DNA from: Bacteroidales bacterium
GTDB taxonomy: Bacteria > Bacteroidota > Bacteroidia > Bacteroidales > B18-G4
Length of the DNA: 33,821 nt
Assembly: GCA_030618905.1 (NCBI GenBank)
Contig: JAUXCL010000004.1
Coordinates: 1-33,821 of the forward strand
Direction: 5' to 3'
Under the pieces are notes generated by a model. The model saw nothing but the letters and a program-made list of their open reading frames with translations. It did no database searches and was not told the DNA's origin. Shown piece after piece: positions 23,348-31,678 of the stretch (position 1 is its first letter; each line of letters starts with the position of its first letter). The translations under genes and the position numbers were made by a program.

Positions 23348-26300
23348 TTATTTTCTTCTTTTTGCGCCCTGTGCATTTTTGGCTTTCAGTGCTTCCCTCT
23401 TTTTGCCGGCACCCAGGAGGTCAAATGCAACCGGGCTGGCATTGAAGAGTGAGGAATAGGTACCAATAAGGATACCAACAAGCAAGGCAAAGGTGAATCC
23501 TCTGATAATCTCACCACCAAAGATGAATATCGCTAACAATACCACCAATGTTGTACCTGATGTATTCAGCGTTCTGGCAAGAGTACTGTTCAGGGCATCA
23601 TTGATATTGGTCTTCAACTCTTTCTTGGGGTGCAGGCCTGTAAACTCCCTGATACGGTCGAAGATGATCACGGTATCATTGATTGAATATCCAATAATCA
23701 TCAGGATCGCGGCAATAAATGCCTGGTCAATCTCCATACTAAAGGGCAGGAGATTATAGAATAGTGAAAACAATCCTATGGTGATCAAGGAGTCATGGAA
23801 AAGCGCAATCACACCTGCCAGACCAAATTGCCATTTCTTAAACCTGATGGCGATATAGATGAAGATCACAATCAATGCAAAAAAGATAGCCATGAAGGCC
23901 CTGTTTCTGATATCATCTGCGATGGTTGGCCCAACCTTCTGAGAACTAAGAATCCCGATCATCTTGTCTTCACTCTCAACATCCGAAGAGAATTCCATGT
24001 AATTAATCTCCTGATCCTGATAGAATGGTTTTAAGCCATTAAAGAGTTTGGTCTGTATTATAGAATCCACTTCAGGTGCATTGTCATCAATCAAATATTT
24101 GGTTGTGATTTTGACCTGGGAATTGGGCCCAAATGTCTTAACCTCCGGAGCCACATTGTCAAACTCAGCTGTCAGTTCATTCCGGATATCTGCAACAATG
24201 ACATTCTGATCAAAACGGACTATATAGGTACGTCCTCCCGTAAAATCAATACCCATATTCAATCCCCGGGTGACCAGTGATCCAATGCCGACAAGGATTA
24301 TAATGGCAGAAAAGATATAAGCTTTCTTGCGCATACCCAGAAAGTCGATATGCATGTTCACCAGTGCGTTACGGTTGAAAGTGTGATCGAATGTAATTGT
24401 CTTGTTCTTATCAAGCAGGTGGTTGAATATCAACCTGGTGATAAAAATCGAGGTGAATAATGATGAAAGCAGACCAATGATCAGTGTGGTTGCAAAACCC
24501 TGAACAGGACCGGTACCGAATGTGTAGAGTACGATACCTGTCAGCAATGTGGTCACGTTACCGTCAATGATGGCCGAATATGCGTTTTTATAACCATCTG
24601 TAATGGCCAGTCGCATGCCTTTGCCTGCCCTGACCTCTTCCTTGACACGTTCAAAGATGATCACATTGGCATCCACTGCCATACCCAGGGTAAGCACGAT
24701 ACCGGCGATACCCGGCAAGGTCAGCACTGCACCGAGGGAGGCAAGTACACCAAGGATAAAAAAGATGTTGGTCAATAGCGCAAGGTCAGCTACCCATCCT
24801 GCACGGTTGTAATAGAACACCATATAGATCAGTACCAGGAGAAAGGCGATAATGAAGGACCAAAGTCCTGCGTTAACAGCTTCTTTACCAAGTGAAGGCC
24901 CTACTACTGCTTCCTCAACAATCCTTGCAGGAGCGGGTAATTTACCTGCTTTAAGGATATTGGCAAGGTCTTTTGCTTCTTCAATACTCATGTCTCCACC
25001 TGAGATGGATGACCTGCCATTCGGGATCTCTACATTAACGTTTGGATATGAATGGATATAACCATCAAGAACGATAGCTACTTGCCTGCCAATGTTTTCA
25101 CCTGTCAGCCTTCTCCATACCCTGGCACCATCAGCATTCATGTTCATGGTTACTTCAACCCTGCCATATTGGTCATAGTCCTGGCGTGCATCAACCACAA
25201 CATCTCCTTCCAAAGCAGCTGTTCCTTCACGTGATGTAACTTTCAAGGCGACAAGCTCAAGGATGTTGGTGCCCTTGCGGGGCTTGCTGGTCCAGGCAAA
25301 TTTCAGGCTCTTTGGAAATACTTTTGTCCTTTTCAACATATTGTTGATCCTGGCAGTATCTTTTATGGCTGCAAAACCTAATGTGGCATTGTCCTGTGGT
25401 ACATTTTCCCTGTCTACGTTGATAATGAGATAGGCAAATAATGGATTATCTTTTGCATAATCATCGAAAGATTTATCTGCAACATCCAATTCTGTGGTAT
25501 CACTTTCCAGTTTGTCGAGTAAGGATGATGTAGCACTGGTATCATCGATGCTTGCTTCTGGCTCAGCTTCTATAATCTTTCCTGCAGAATCTACCGGCTG
25601 CAGTACCTCCTGCTCCATTTCACCCAATTCAGCAGCATCAACACTTTCGTCCTGGCTTTCGCCTGTTGCCTCGGTTGACATAAACCTTAATTTGCTGTTG
25701 GCCTCAACAAAATAGCCAATTACTTCAGGCAGGCTATAGGTCTCCCAGAATTCAAGTTTAGCAGTTCCCTGGAGCAATTTTCTTACACGTGCCGGGTCTT
25801 TGATGCCAGGAAGTTCAACAAGGATTCTTCCGGAACCGGCCAGTTTCTGAACATTTGGTTGGGTAACCCCGAAACGGTCAATACGGGTCCTGAGAATATT
25901 AAAGGAGCGGTCAAAGGCGCCTTCGGTTTCAGCCCTGATAACAGCCAGTACATCTTCATTGGTGGAATTATAACTGATCATGTCCTTCAGCTCAACCGTG
26001 CTGAATACTGCTGCCATGCTTTCAGCAGGTGCTATCTGCGTCCAGGTTTCACCAAAAAGAGTAACAAAGTCCTTGGTGCTTCTTCTCTGGTTTTGATAAG
26101 TCTGCCGCATCACTTCCCTGAATGTAGGATCCTGGCTGTAATCAGAAAGGGCATTTACAATATCACCAATCTTCACTTCAAGGGTGACATTCATCCCACC
26201 TTTCAGGTCAAGACCAAGGTTAAGCTCACGTTCTTTTGCTTCTTTGTAAGTATATTTTCTGATTAGAATATTTAATACAACCTGGTTAGACATGGAGTCC

Positions 26301-26524
26301 TTGTAATAGCTCTCCCTGGCGTGGTGAATAGAATCAAGCAAGAATTTCTCCCTGAGTTCATCTCCTTTAGCCAGTGTTGTGGCAAGGTTAACAGCATGCT
26401 GTGATGTGGCATACTCCCTTGCATTACGCTCAACCTTTCCGGTAATATATGTAAATGATAGTTGGAATAGGCATACGACGGCAAATGCAATTGCAAACAA
26501 CTTAATAGCCCCTCTACTTTGCAT
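23348..26524 (-). CDS. secDF: Protein translocase subunit SecDF (fused)
   Basis: Proton-driven inner-membrane accessory of the Sec translocon that pulls exported proteins across. One 1058-residue chain carries both halves. The SecD half has an N-terminal helix, the LGLDLKGGMNVTLEV motif near 100-115, a large periplasmic P1 domain and the helices around GIAGIVLTLGMAVDANVIIFERVKEE. The SecF half begins near 720 (FLGMRKKAYIF), with MGIDFTGGRTYIV and then GYSINDTVIIFDRIRE. An acidic low-complexity insertion at about 283-355 lies in P1. It has its own promoter and a strong terminator, so it is probably a single-gene unit. T9SS cargo first passes through Sec, which connects this gene with the secreted proteases at the end of the window. 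Confidence 0.97.
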   Translation of the reverse strand: MQSRGAIKLFAIAFAVVCLFQLSFTYITGKVERNAREYATSQHAVNLATTLAKGDELREKFLLDSIHHARESYYKDSMSNQVVLNILIRKYTYKEAKERELNLGLDLKGGMNVTLEVKIGDIVNALSDYSQDPTFREVMRQTYQNQRRSTKDFVTLFGETWTQIAPAESMAAVFSTVELKDMISYNSTNEDVLAVIRAETEGAFDRSFNILRTRIDRFGVTQPNVQKLAGSGRILVELPGIKDPARVRKLLQGTAKLEFWETYSLPEVIGYFVEANSKLRFMSTEATGESQDESVDAAELGEMEQEVLQPVDSAGKIIEAEPEASIDDTSATSSLLDKLESDTTELDVADKSFDDYAKDNPLFAYLIINVDRENVPQDNATLGFAAIKDTARINNMLKRTKVFPKSLKFAWTSKPRKGTNILELVALKVTSREGTAALEGDVVVDARQDYDQYGRVEVTMNMNADGARVWRRLTGENIGRQVAIVLDGYIHSYPNVNVEIPNGRSSISGGDMSIEEAKDLANILKAGKLPAPARIVEEAVVGPSLGKEAVNAGLWSFIIAFLLVLIYMVFYYNRAGWVADLALLTNIFFILGVLASLGAVLTLPGIAGIVLTLGMAVDANVIIFERVKEEVRAGKGMRLAITDGYKNAYSAIIDGNVTTLLTGIVLYTFGTGPVQGFATTLIIGLLSSLFTSIFITRLIFNHLLDKNKTITFDHTFNRNALVNMHIDFLGMRKKAYIFSAIIILVGIGSLVTRGLNMGIDFTGGRTYIVRFDQNVIVADIRNELTAEFDNVAPEVKTFGPNSQVKITTKYLIDDNAPEVDSIIQTKLFNGLKPFYQDQEINYMEFSSDVESEDKMIGILSSQKVGPTIADDIRNRAFMAIFFALIVIFIYIAIRFKKWQFGLAGVIALFHDSLITIGLFSLFYNLLPFSMEIDQAFIAAILMIIGYSINDTVIIFDRIREFTGLHPKKELKTNINDALNSTLARTLNTSGTTLVVLLAIFIFGGEIIRGFTFALLVGILIGTYSSLFNASPVAFDLLGAGKKREALKAKNAQGAKRRK

Positions 26525-26563
26525 GTTTTTAGAATTTTATGATTCTTCGAAAATTTGAGGGTG

Positions 26564-26594
26564 CAAAAATAGAATAATATTTATTAATTAACAA
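26564..26594 (-). promoter_or_regulatory. secDF promoter (Bacteroidota type)
   Basis: On the minus strand, TTG at 26594-26592, a spacer of exactly 20 nt, then TATTTTTG at 26571-26564, 39 nt ahead of the secDF start. This is the closest match in the window to the primary sigma factor consensus of the phylum (TTTG-N19/21-TAnnTTTG). Confidence 0.75.
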
Positions 26595-26642
26595 TTTTAG
26601 CCGTGGATAATTTCAAAAAACCCAAAACCTTATAAATTCCCA

Positions 26643-26657
26643 TTTCTATTTTAGCAA
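26643..26657 (+). promoter_or_regulatory. Promoter-like 15-mer beyond the 3' end of hldD
   Basis: TTTCTATTTTAGCAA is identical to the 15 bases around the ilvE -7 box, and both copies have TTATAAAT a short way upstream (26630-26637 here). It points into hldD from its 3' end, so it could drive an antisense transcript. No convincing plus-strand gene follows. It may be a relic or chance. Confidence 0.3.
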
Positions 26658-26660
26658 TAA

Positions 26661-27626
26661 TCAGAAATACAGATGGTTAACCAGGTAACCCCGGACATAA
26701 TCCCCAATACCAGATTCCAGGGAATAAAAAGGTTTATCATAACCAAGGGATCTGAGCTTCTCCATATTGGCTTCGGTGAAGTATTGGTATTTATCCCTGA
26801 TGTCTTCAGGAGTAGGAATAAATTCAATGCTTTCAGGAATTTCCAGTGCGCTGAATGTGGCTTTGGCAAGGTCAGAAAAAGTTCTGGCTTTTCCGGTGCC
26901 CAGATTATAGATCCCGCTATGCAGTGCTTGCTTCATCAGGAAGTACATGACGGAAACCACATCTTTGACATACACAAAATCACGCAGCTGCTGACCGTCG
27001 GCATAATCAGGGTGATGCGATTTGAAGAGCCTGACTTTCCCGGTATCCATAATCTGGTGAAAGGCATGGAAGATAACAGAAGCCATGCGTCCTTTGTGAT
27101 ATTCATTGGGTCCGTAAACATTAAAAAACTTCAGGCCGGCCCAATAGGGCGGGGTATCCGGCTGTTGTAATACCCATTTGTCAAATTCATTTTTTGAAAT
27201 ACCGTAAGGGTTAAGTGGTTTTAATTGATCAGGCAGGGCGGGATCATCATCATATCCATATTCACCCAAACCATAGGTTGCAGCTGAAGAAGCATATATT
27301 AAAGGGATTTGAAACGCTGTGCAAGCTTCCCACATGGCTTTTGAATAATTCAGGTTGAGCCTGTCAAATACAGACATATCGAATTCAGCAGTATCAGTGC
27401 GGGCACCGATATGGAAAATAAAATCAATTTCCCGGTGATGGGTTTTCAGCCAATCAAAAAATAAGTCCCGCTCGATTTTATCGCTATAGGATTTATCTTC
27501 AATATTCCTGTTTTTTTCAGGGAAAGAAAAGTCATCCACCAGGATGATGTCTTTTCGCCCCTGCTTGTTCAGCTCACTGACAAGGGCACTTGCAATAAAT
27601 CCGGCTGAACCTGTTACTGTTATCAT
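26661..27626 (-). CDS. hldD: ADP-L-glycero-D-manno-heptose-6-epimerase
   Basis: NAD(P)-dependent SDR epimerase that converts ADP-D-glycero- to ADP-L-glycero-manno-heptose for the LPS inner core. The 321 residues fit the family. The N-terminal Rossmann motif reads TGSAGFIAS, whereas the family standard is TGGAGFIGS, so two of the glycine positions are Ser and Ala. Catalytic and family motifs are intact: IGARTDTAEFD, YASSAATYG, the YxxxK pair in NPYGISKNEFDKW, and KFFNVYGPNEYHKGRMASV. It lies 91 bp downstream of the MFS gene on the same strand; no other LPS genes are nearby. Confidence 0.93.
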   Translation of the reverse strand: MITVTGSAGFIASALVSELNKQGRKDIILVDDFSFPEKNRNIEDKSYSDKIERDLFFDWLKTHHREIDFIFHIGARTDTAEFDMSVFDRLNLNYSKAMWEACTAFQIPLIYASSAATYGLGEYGYDDDPALPDQLKPLNPYGISKNEFDKWVLQQPDTPPYWAGLKFFNVYGPNEYHKGRMASVIFHAFHQIMDTGKVRLFKSHHPDYADGQQLRDFVYVKDVVSVMYFLMKQALHSGIYNLGTGKARTFSDLAKATFSALEIPESIEFIPTPEDIRDKYQYFTEANMEKLRSLGYDKPFYSLESGIGDYVRGYLVNHLYF

Positions 27627-27640
27627 TTCTTAAGTATAAT

Positions 27641-27711
27641 GATGTTCAAATTTCAAGATGTAAAGTTCGAGGTTCAAACATCATTTGAAATCTGAACCTT
27701 GAACCTTGAAC
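27641..27711. repeat. Imperfect inverted repeat containing GAACCTT heptamers
   Basis: The gap between the MFS gene and hldD contains GTTCGAGGTTCA at 27665-27676 facing TGAACCTTGAAC at 27693-27704 (one mismatch in 12). Further imperfect pairing (GTTCAAATTTCAA against TTTGAAATCTGAAC) allows the arms to be drawn differently. The right arm continues as a 7-nt tandem repeat, GAACCTTGAACCTTGAAC (27694-27711). It could act as a weak terminator after the MFS gene, but it lacks a U-tract on either strand. Confidence 0.6.
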
Positions 27712-27717
27712 ATGGCC

Positions 27718-29109
27718 CTATGATTTTTCTTCCACTACATTCGATGGAAGCTCCAGCCCATACCCCGATGTTTTATCATCCCATTTTAACAGCAGGGCGA
27801 AGATAAATCCGAGAACTCCAAATGCCACAAAAATCAATATTGTAGGTGTGTATTCAAGTCTTGACCCGGCTTCGATCATCTCGGGTGTTATGCCCGGGTT
27901 GGTTTTATCGAGCACATATCCTGCAAGGATGGGTACGGCAAAGAGTCCTAAATTCTGTAGAGAGAACATGGCCCCGTAAGCTGATCCTATCCTGGATTCC
28001 GGGACAATCTTGGCGACAGATGGCCACATGGCTGCAGGTACCAGTGAAAAAGCTACGCCCAGCAGGATCATCAGGACATAAACATTAAAGTTTGTGAAGC
28101 TGAATAATAAATGCACGATGATCAGGATCAGTGAACCATAGATCATGAATGTAGCACTTTTGCCTTTCTTATCCACCAACCATCCAAAGATTGGTGTAAA
28201 CAATACCGTACCATATGGTAGCAAAGAAGCAATATCTCCACTGGCTTGTTCCGACATGCCAAACTTATGGAAGAAGAAATCAGGTGCATATTTCAGGAAT
28301 GGGAAAACTGCTGCATAGAATGTCACACACAAAGCTGCGATGAATAAGAACGACCTGTTTGTTAATAATTTCCACAGATCTGAAATATGAAATTCTTCAT
28401 CTTTGGCCAGCAGCCTTTCGTTGGATTTAATTTGCCGGTCAAGTTTAACATCGTAGATCAGGTAGATCAGGAAGGTCAGGAAGCCGATCAGTAGAACCAA
28501 AACACCGAACCAGATGGGGAATGACCAGAAACCATCTAATTTCAATCTTGGAGCAAGGTTAAAAGCCAGTGCTGAACCAATTCTTGCCATGCCCAGGTTA
28601 AGCGCAAATGCCAGTGCAATTTCATAGCCTTTAAACCACTTGACCAGTATCTTACTGGTGACCACTATACTTGTCTCAGCGCCCAGGCCGAAGATCAGCA
28701 TACCCAGCGACATCATCTTAACTTCAGGGGAATAAGAGGTTAAAAATGAACTCATAAACTCATGTCCGATTCCTCCCTGTACGTAATAATCAGAAGCGCC
28801 ATAGGCTGTCAGTACGGCACCGATCAGCATAAAGACTGCAAAAAGTGAGCCCGTTGGCCGGATCCCCAGTTTATCAAGGATAATCCCGCCAAGGATAGCC
28901 ATCAGCAAAAAGGTATTCGGAAAAGCATAGAAACCAACGATAATTCCATAATCGCTTGATGATATATTCAGTTGCTCCTGTAAAGTTGACTTTAAAGGGG
29001 ACAAAACATCATAGAAAAAATAATTGGCAGCCATGAGCAGGCTGACCAGAACCATCATTGCCCATCGTGCCCGGGGTGAGTCTTTCAATAGTTTTTTAAC
29101 CTCGTTCAT
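27718..29109 (-). CDS. Major facilitator superfamily transporter
   Basis: A 463-residue inner-membrane protein with about twelve hydrophobic helices, split by a charged loop near 220-245 (YDVKLDRQIKSNERLLAKDEEF). The MFS loop 2-3 motif appears as GGIILDKLGIRPTG near 72-85 and its second copy in the C-terminal half as GWLVDKKGKSATF. The helix-1 region is AANYFFYDVLSPL. The substrate cannot be predicted; the neighbours (hldD, proteases) give no hint. The start at 29109 is followed by a normal short cytosolic lead-in. A -7 box TATTTTTG lies 26 nt upstream on the minus strand. Confidence 0.9.
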   Translation of the reverse strand: MNEVKKLLKDSPRARWAMMVLVSLLMAANYFFYDVLSPLKSTLQEQLNISSSDYGIIVGFYAFPNTFLLMAILGGIILDKLGIRPTGSLFAVFMLIGAVLTAYGASDYYVQGGIGHEFMSSFLTSYSPEVKMMSLGMLIFGLGAETSIVVTSKILVKWFKGYEIALAFALNLGMARIGSALAFNLAPRLKLDGFWSFPIWFGVLVLLIGFLTFLIYLIYDVKLDRQIKSNERLLAKDEEFHISDLWKLLTNRSFLFIAALCVTFYAAVFPFLKYAPDFFFHKFGMSEQASGDIASLLPYGTVLFTPIFGWLVDKKGKSATFMIYGSLILIIVHLLFSFTNFNVYVLMILLGVAFSLVPAAMWPSVAKIVPESRIGSAYGAMFSLQNLGLFAVPILAGYVLDKTNPGITPEMIEAGSRLEYTPTILIFVAFGVLGFIFALLLKWDDKTSGYGLELPSNVVEEKS

Positions 29110-29135
29110 CAGCTGATTTTAAGATTGATAAGGGC

Positions 29136-29143
29136 CAAAAATA
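29136..29143 (-). promoter_or_regulatory. Possible -7 box of the MFS gene
   Basis: TATTTTTG on the minus strand, 26 nt before the MFS start, matches TAnnTTTG. The nearest TTG upstream is only 16 nt away, shorter than the usual 19-21. Confidence 0.45.
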
Positions 29144-29175
29144 CGATTAATTTCCTTAGCAATTAATGCACAGTG

Positions 29176-29209
29176 TTTAAACTCCTTCCGGATAATAGTA
29201 TTATCTTTG
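29176..29209 (+). promoter_or_regulatory. Probable promoter of the tandem protease genes
   Basis: TATCTTTG at 29202-29209 matches TAnnTTTG exactly, 39 nt ahead of the first protease start. A weak -33 candidate TTTA lies at 29176-29179, with a spacer of 22 nt. The leader is A-rich just before the ATG, which is typical of efficient translation starts in this phylum. Confidence 0.6.
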
Positions 29210-29248
29210 GCTGATTACAAATGCAAACAAAACCCTAACTAGCTAAAA

Positions 29249-31678
29249 ATGAAAAGAATAAGAATTTTATCCTTGTTTGCAACAGCCCTTCTGCTTGTTG
29301 CGTTCAATGTAAAGACATTTGCCCAGATCTCTCAGGGGGGGATCCCTCCAAGTTTCCTTTATCCAGCCATTAACGAACAGGTTGAAGTAAAGGATTTTCG
29401 TGCCCCCGACATGGAACAGATTAACAGGGAAGATGCAGAAAACAGGGAACTTGGATACCCGAAACCTTTTCGTGTTGCTGTTGCTATTCCTGTAAATTTA
29501 TCCATTGAGAATGCAGGTACCTGGACAGAGCTGCCGGATGGTGGCAGGATCTGGAGAATAAAACTGTCTTCAGAAGGCGCAGTGGCACTTGGTGTATATT
29601 ATGATGACTTCTGGCTGCCATCAGGCGGGGAACTCTATCTTTATAATGAGAACAGAGACCATGTCATTGGTGCTTTTACAGAAGAGAACAATAATGCTGA
29701 ATGTGTATTCGCTAATCAATTGATCGAAGGCGAGATAATTACACTGGAGTATTACGAGCCCGAAGGAACTACAATCCAGCCCAACATCAATATTTCTGAA
29801 ATTGCCTATACTTATCGGGGGGTGCATTTTGAGCATGTAACTGACCGGGGCGGCTCTGCCTGGTGTATGATCAACATCAACTGTGTGGAAGGTGATGACT
29901 GGCAGGATGAAAAGCATGGGGTCGTTAAGCAATTCATGAAAATAGGCATATACTATTACCTGTGTACAGGCACATTGATTAATAATACCAGCCAGGATAA
30001 GACACCGTATGTACTTACCGCCTGGCACTGTGGTGAGAATGCAAGTTCCGGAGACTTGAACCAATGGGTATTCTATTATAATTATGAGTCGTCTACTTGC
30101 TCCGGCAACTGGGGACCATCTGGCTATTCCCAAACAGGATGCCAGAAAAGGGCAGAGGGAAGTTTTGTATTAGGATCTGATTTCCTGCTCTTAGAGTTAA
30201 ATTTAAATGTGCCTACTTCCTATAATCCTTATTTTAACGGTTGGGACAGGAGAAACGTTTCGGCCGACAGTGGAGTTAACATTCATCATCCACAGGGGGA
30301 TATAAAAAAGATATCGACATTTGATGAACCGGCAGGTTCATCTCAGTGGAATAATAACGGGGTGCTCTCTCACTGGCGTGTGTGGTGGGCTGAAACCGTT
30401 AACGGATTATCCATCACAGAAGGTGGCTCATCCGGTTCACCATTATTTAACCAGGTTGGACGTGTTGTTGGTGACCTTTCAGGTGGTCCTCCGGATGATT
30501 GTAACAGCCCCCTTTACAGTCTGTATGGCAAAGTATATTGGTCCTGGGACCAGATGGGAAGCGCAAATTCACAACGTCTTGAACCATGGCTTGACCCTGA
30601 AGGCTCCGGTGTAGAGGTATGGGATGGTATGTATGAAGCGACAGCCCCGGATCCGGATTTCGCAGCTGATGTGACGACCATTCAAACTGGCGGGGAGGTC
30701 AACTTTGAGGACCTGACAACAGGTAATCCATTGGATTGGGAATGGGACTTTGAAGGAGGTACACCAAATACATTTGTGGGGAAAGAACCACCGGCAATTC
30801 AATATGATACCCCCGGAAAATATACTGTCTCACTGACTTCATCCAATACCATCGGATCAAATACCAAGGATAGTGTGGAGATGATTACTGTTGGAGCACC
30901 AGCGGCTGATTTTTCTGCTGACCATACCTATCTCATGAATGGTGATACATCCAACTTTTTGGATGAATCTATTGGTGACCCAACAGAATGGTACTGGGAA
31001 TTCCCGGGAGGTGAGCCAGCTACTTCTACAGCTCAGAATCCTGAAAATATCATTTATACGGAAACTGGTCAATACGATGTAACCCTTGTGGCCATTAATG
31101 AATATGGCAACGATACGCTTGTGAAAGAGGAATTTATTACCGTTGGTGGTCCATTTGCAGCCTTTATAGCTGATGAAACCAATATTGTTGCCGGTGAATC
31201 GGTTACCTTTACCGATCTTTCGATCAACAACCCGGCCACATGGTCCTGGAAATTCACCGGAGGTTCACCGGGAAGCTTTAACGGCCAGGTCCCCCCTGAA
31301 ATTACATACAATAACCCCGGTAATTATGCTGTTAAGCTTACCGTCAGTAGTGATATGGGATCGGATTTCGAAAACAAGATCGGCTATATCCAGGTGGGTA
31401 CAATTGGCATTGATGAAGGTTCGGTTGACAATGATGGCGTGAAGGTTTATCCTAATCCCAGTACCGGTATCGTTAACGTTCTTTTTGAAGAAGTATCATC
31501 ACTGGTAGATCAGATCAAAGTGGTCAATGCTTTTGGAGAAGAGATATACATATTAGAGCCGGGCCAATCCGGATCACAATTTGAAGTGGACCTTTCAGAT
31601 CAGCCAAATGGTGTATATTTCCTGAATATTACAATAGGAGATAAGGTGATCAGTGAAAAGGTTTATATCATGAAATAA
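29249..31678 (+). CDS. Secreted trypsin-fold (Lys-C-like) protease with three PKD-like domains and T9SS sorting domain
   Basis: An 809-residue secreted protein. Signal peptide at 1-25 (ending TFAQ), then a beta-rich N-terminal region of about 150 residues with SEGAVALGVYYDDFWLP. A chymotrypsin-fold protease domain resembling lysyl endopeptidase follows at about 205-450 and keeps the triad: His260 (LTAWHCG), Asp311 (GSDFLLLEL), Ser395 (GGSSGSP). Three PKD-like modules at about 464-720 each carry a P..W.W.F.GG.P core (LDWEWDFEGGTP, TEWYWEFPGGEP, ATWSWKFTGGSP). The last ~80 residues form a T9SS type A sorting domain (VYPNPSTGIVNV and the final KVYIMK). The expected route is Sec to periplasm, then T9SS to the surface or medium. 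Cleavage specificity is inferred only from fold similarity. A paralogue starts directly after its stop. Confidence 0.9.
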   Translation: MKRIRILSLFATALLLVAFNVKTFAQISQGGIPPSFLYPAINEQVEVKDFRAPDMEQINREDAENRELGYPKPFRVAVAIPVNLSIENAGTWTELPDGGRIWRIKLSSEGAVALGVYYDDFWLPSGGELYLYNENRDHVIGAFTEENNNAECVFANQLIEGEIITLEYYEPEGTTIQPNINISEIAYTYRGVHFEHVTDRGGSAWCMININCVEGDDWQDEKHGVVKQFMKIGIYYYLCTGTLINNTSQDKTPYVLTAWHCGENASSGDLNQWVFYYNYESSTCSGNWGPSGYSQTGCQKRAEGSFVLGSDFLLLELNLNVPTSYNPYFNGWDRRNVSADSGVNIHHPQGDIKKISTFDEPAGSSQWNNNGVLSHWRVWWAETVNGLSITEGGSSGSPLFNQVGRVVGDLSGGPPDDCNSPLYSLYGKVYWSWDQMGSANSQRLEPWLDPEGSGVEVWDGMYEATAPDPDFAADVTTIQTGGEVNFEDLTTGNPLDWEWDFEGGTPNTFVGKEPPAIQYDTPGKYTVSLTSSNTIGSNTKDSVEMITVGAPAADFSADHTYLMNGDTSNFLDESIGDPTEWYWEFPGGEPATSTAQNPENIIYTETGQYDVTLVAINEYGNDTLVKEEFITVGGPFAAFIADETNIVAGESVTFTDLSINNPATWSWKFTGGSPGSFNGQVPPEITYNNPGNYAVKLTVSSDMGSDFENKIGYIQVGTIGIDEGSVDNDGVKVYPNPSTGIVNVLFEEVSSLVDQIKVVNAFGEEIYILEPGQSGSQFEVDLSDQPNGVYFLNITIGDKVISEKVYIMK

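Noticed and set aside
26673-27170. 165-codon open frame antisense to hldD, with a promoter-like motif upstream
   Set aside because: It lies wholly inside a clear hldD gene, has no recognisable family features and looks like a mirror frame. Only the promoter-like motif is kept as an observation.
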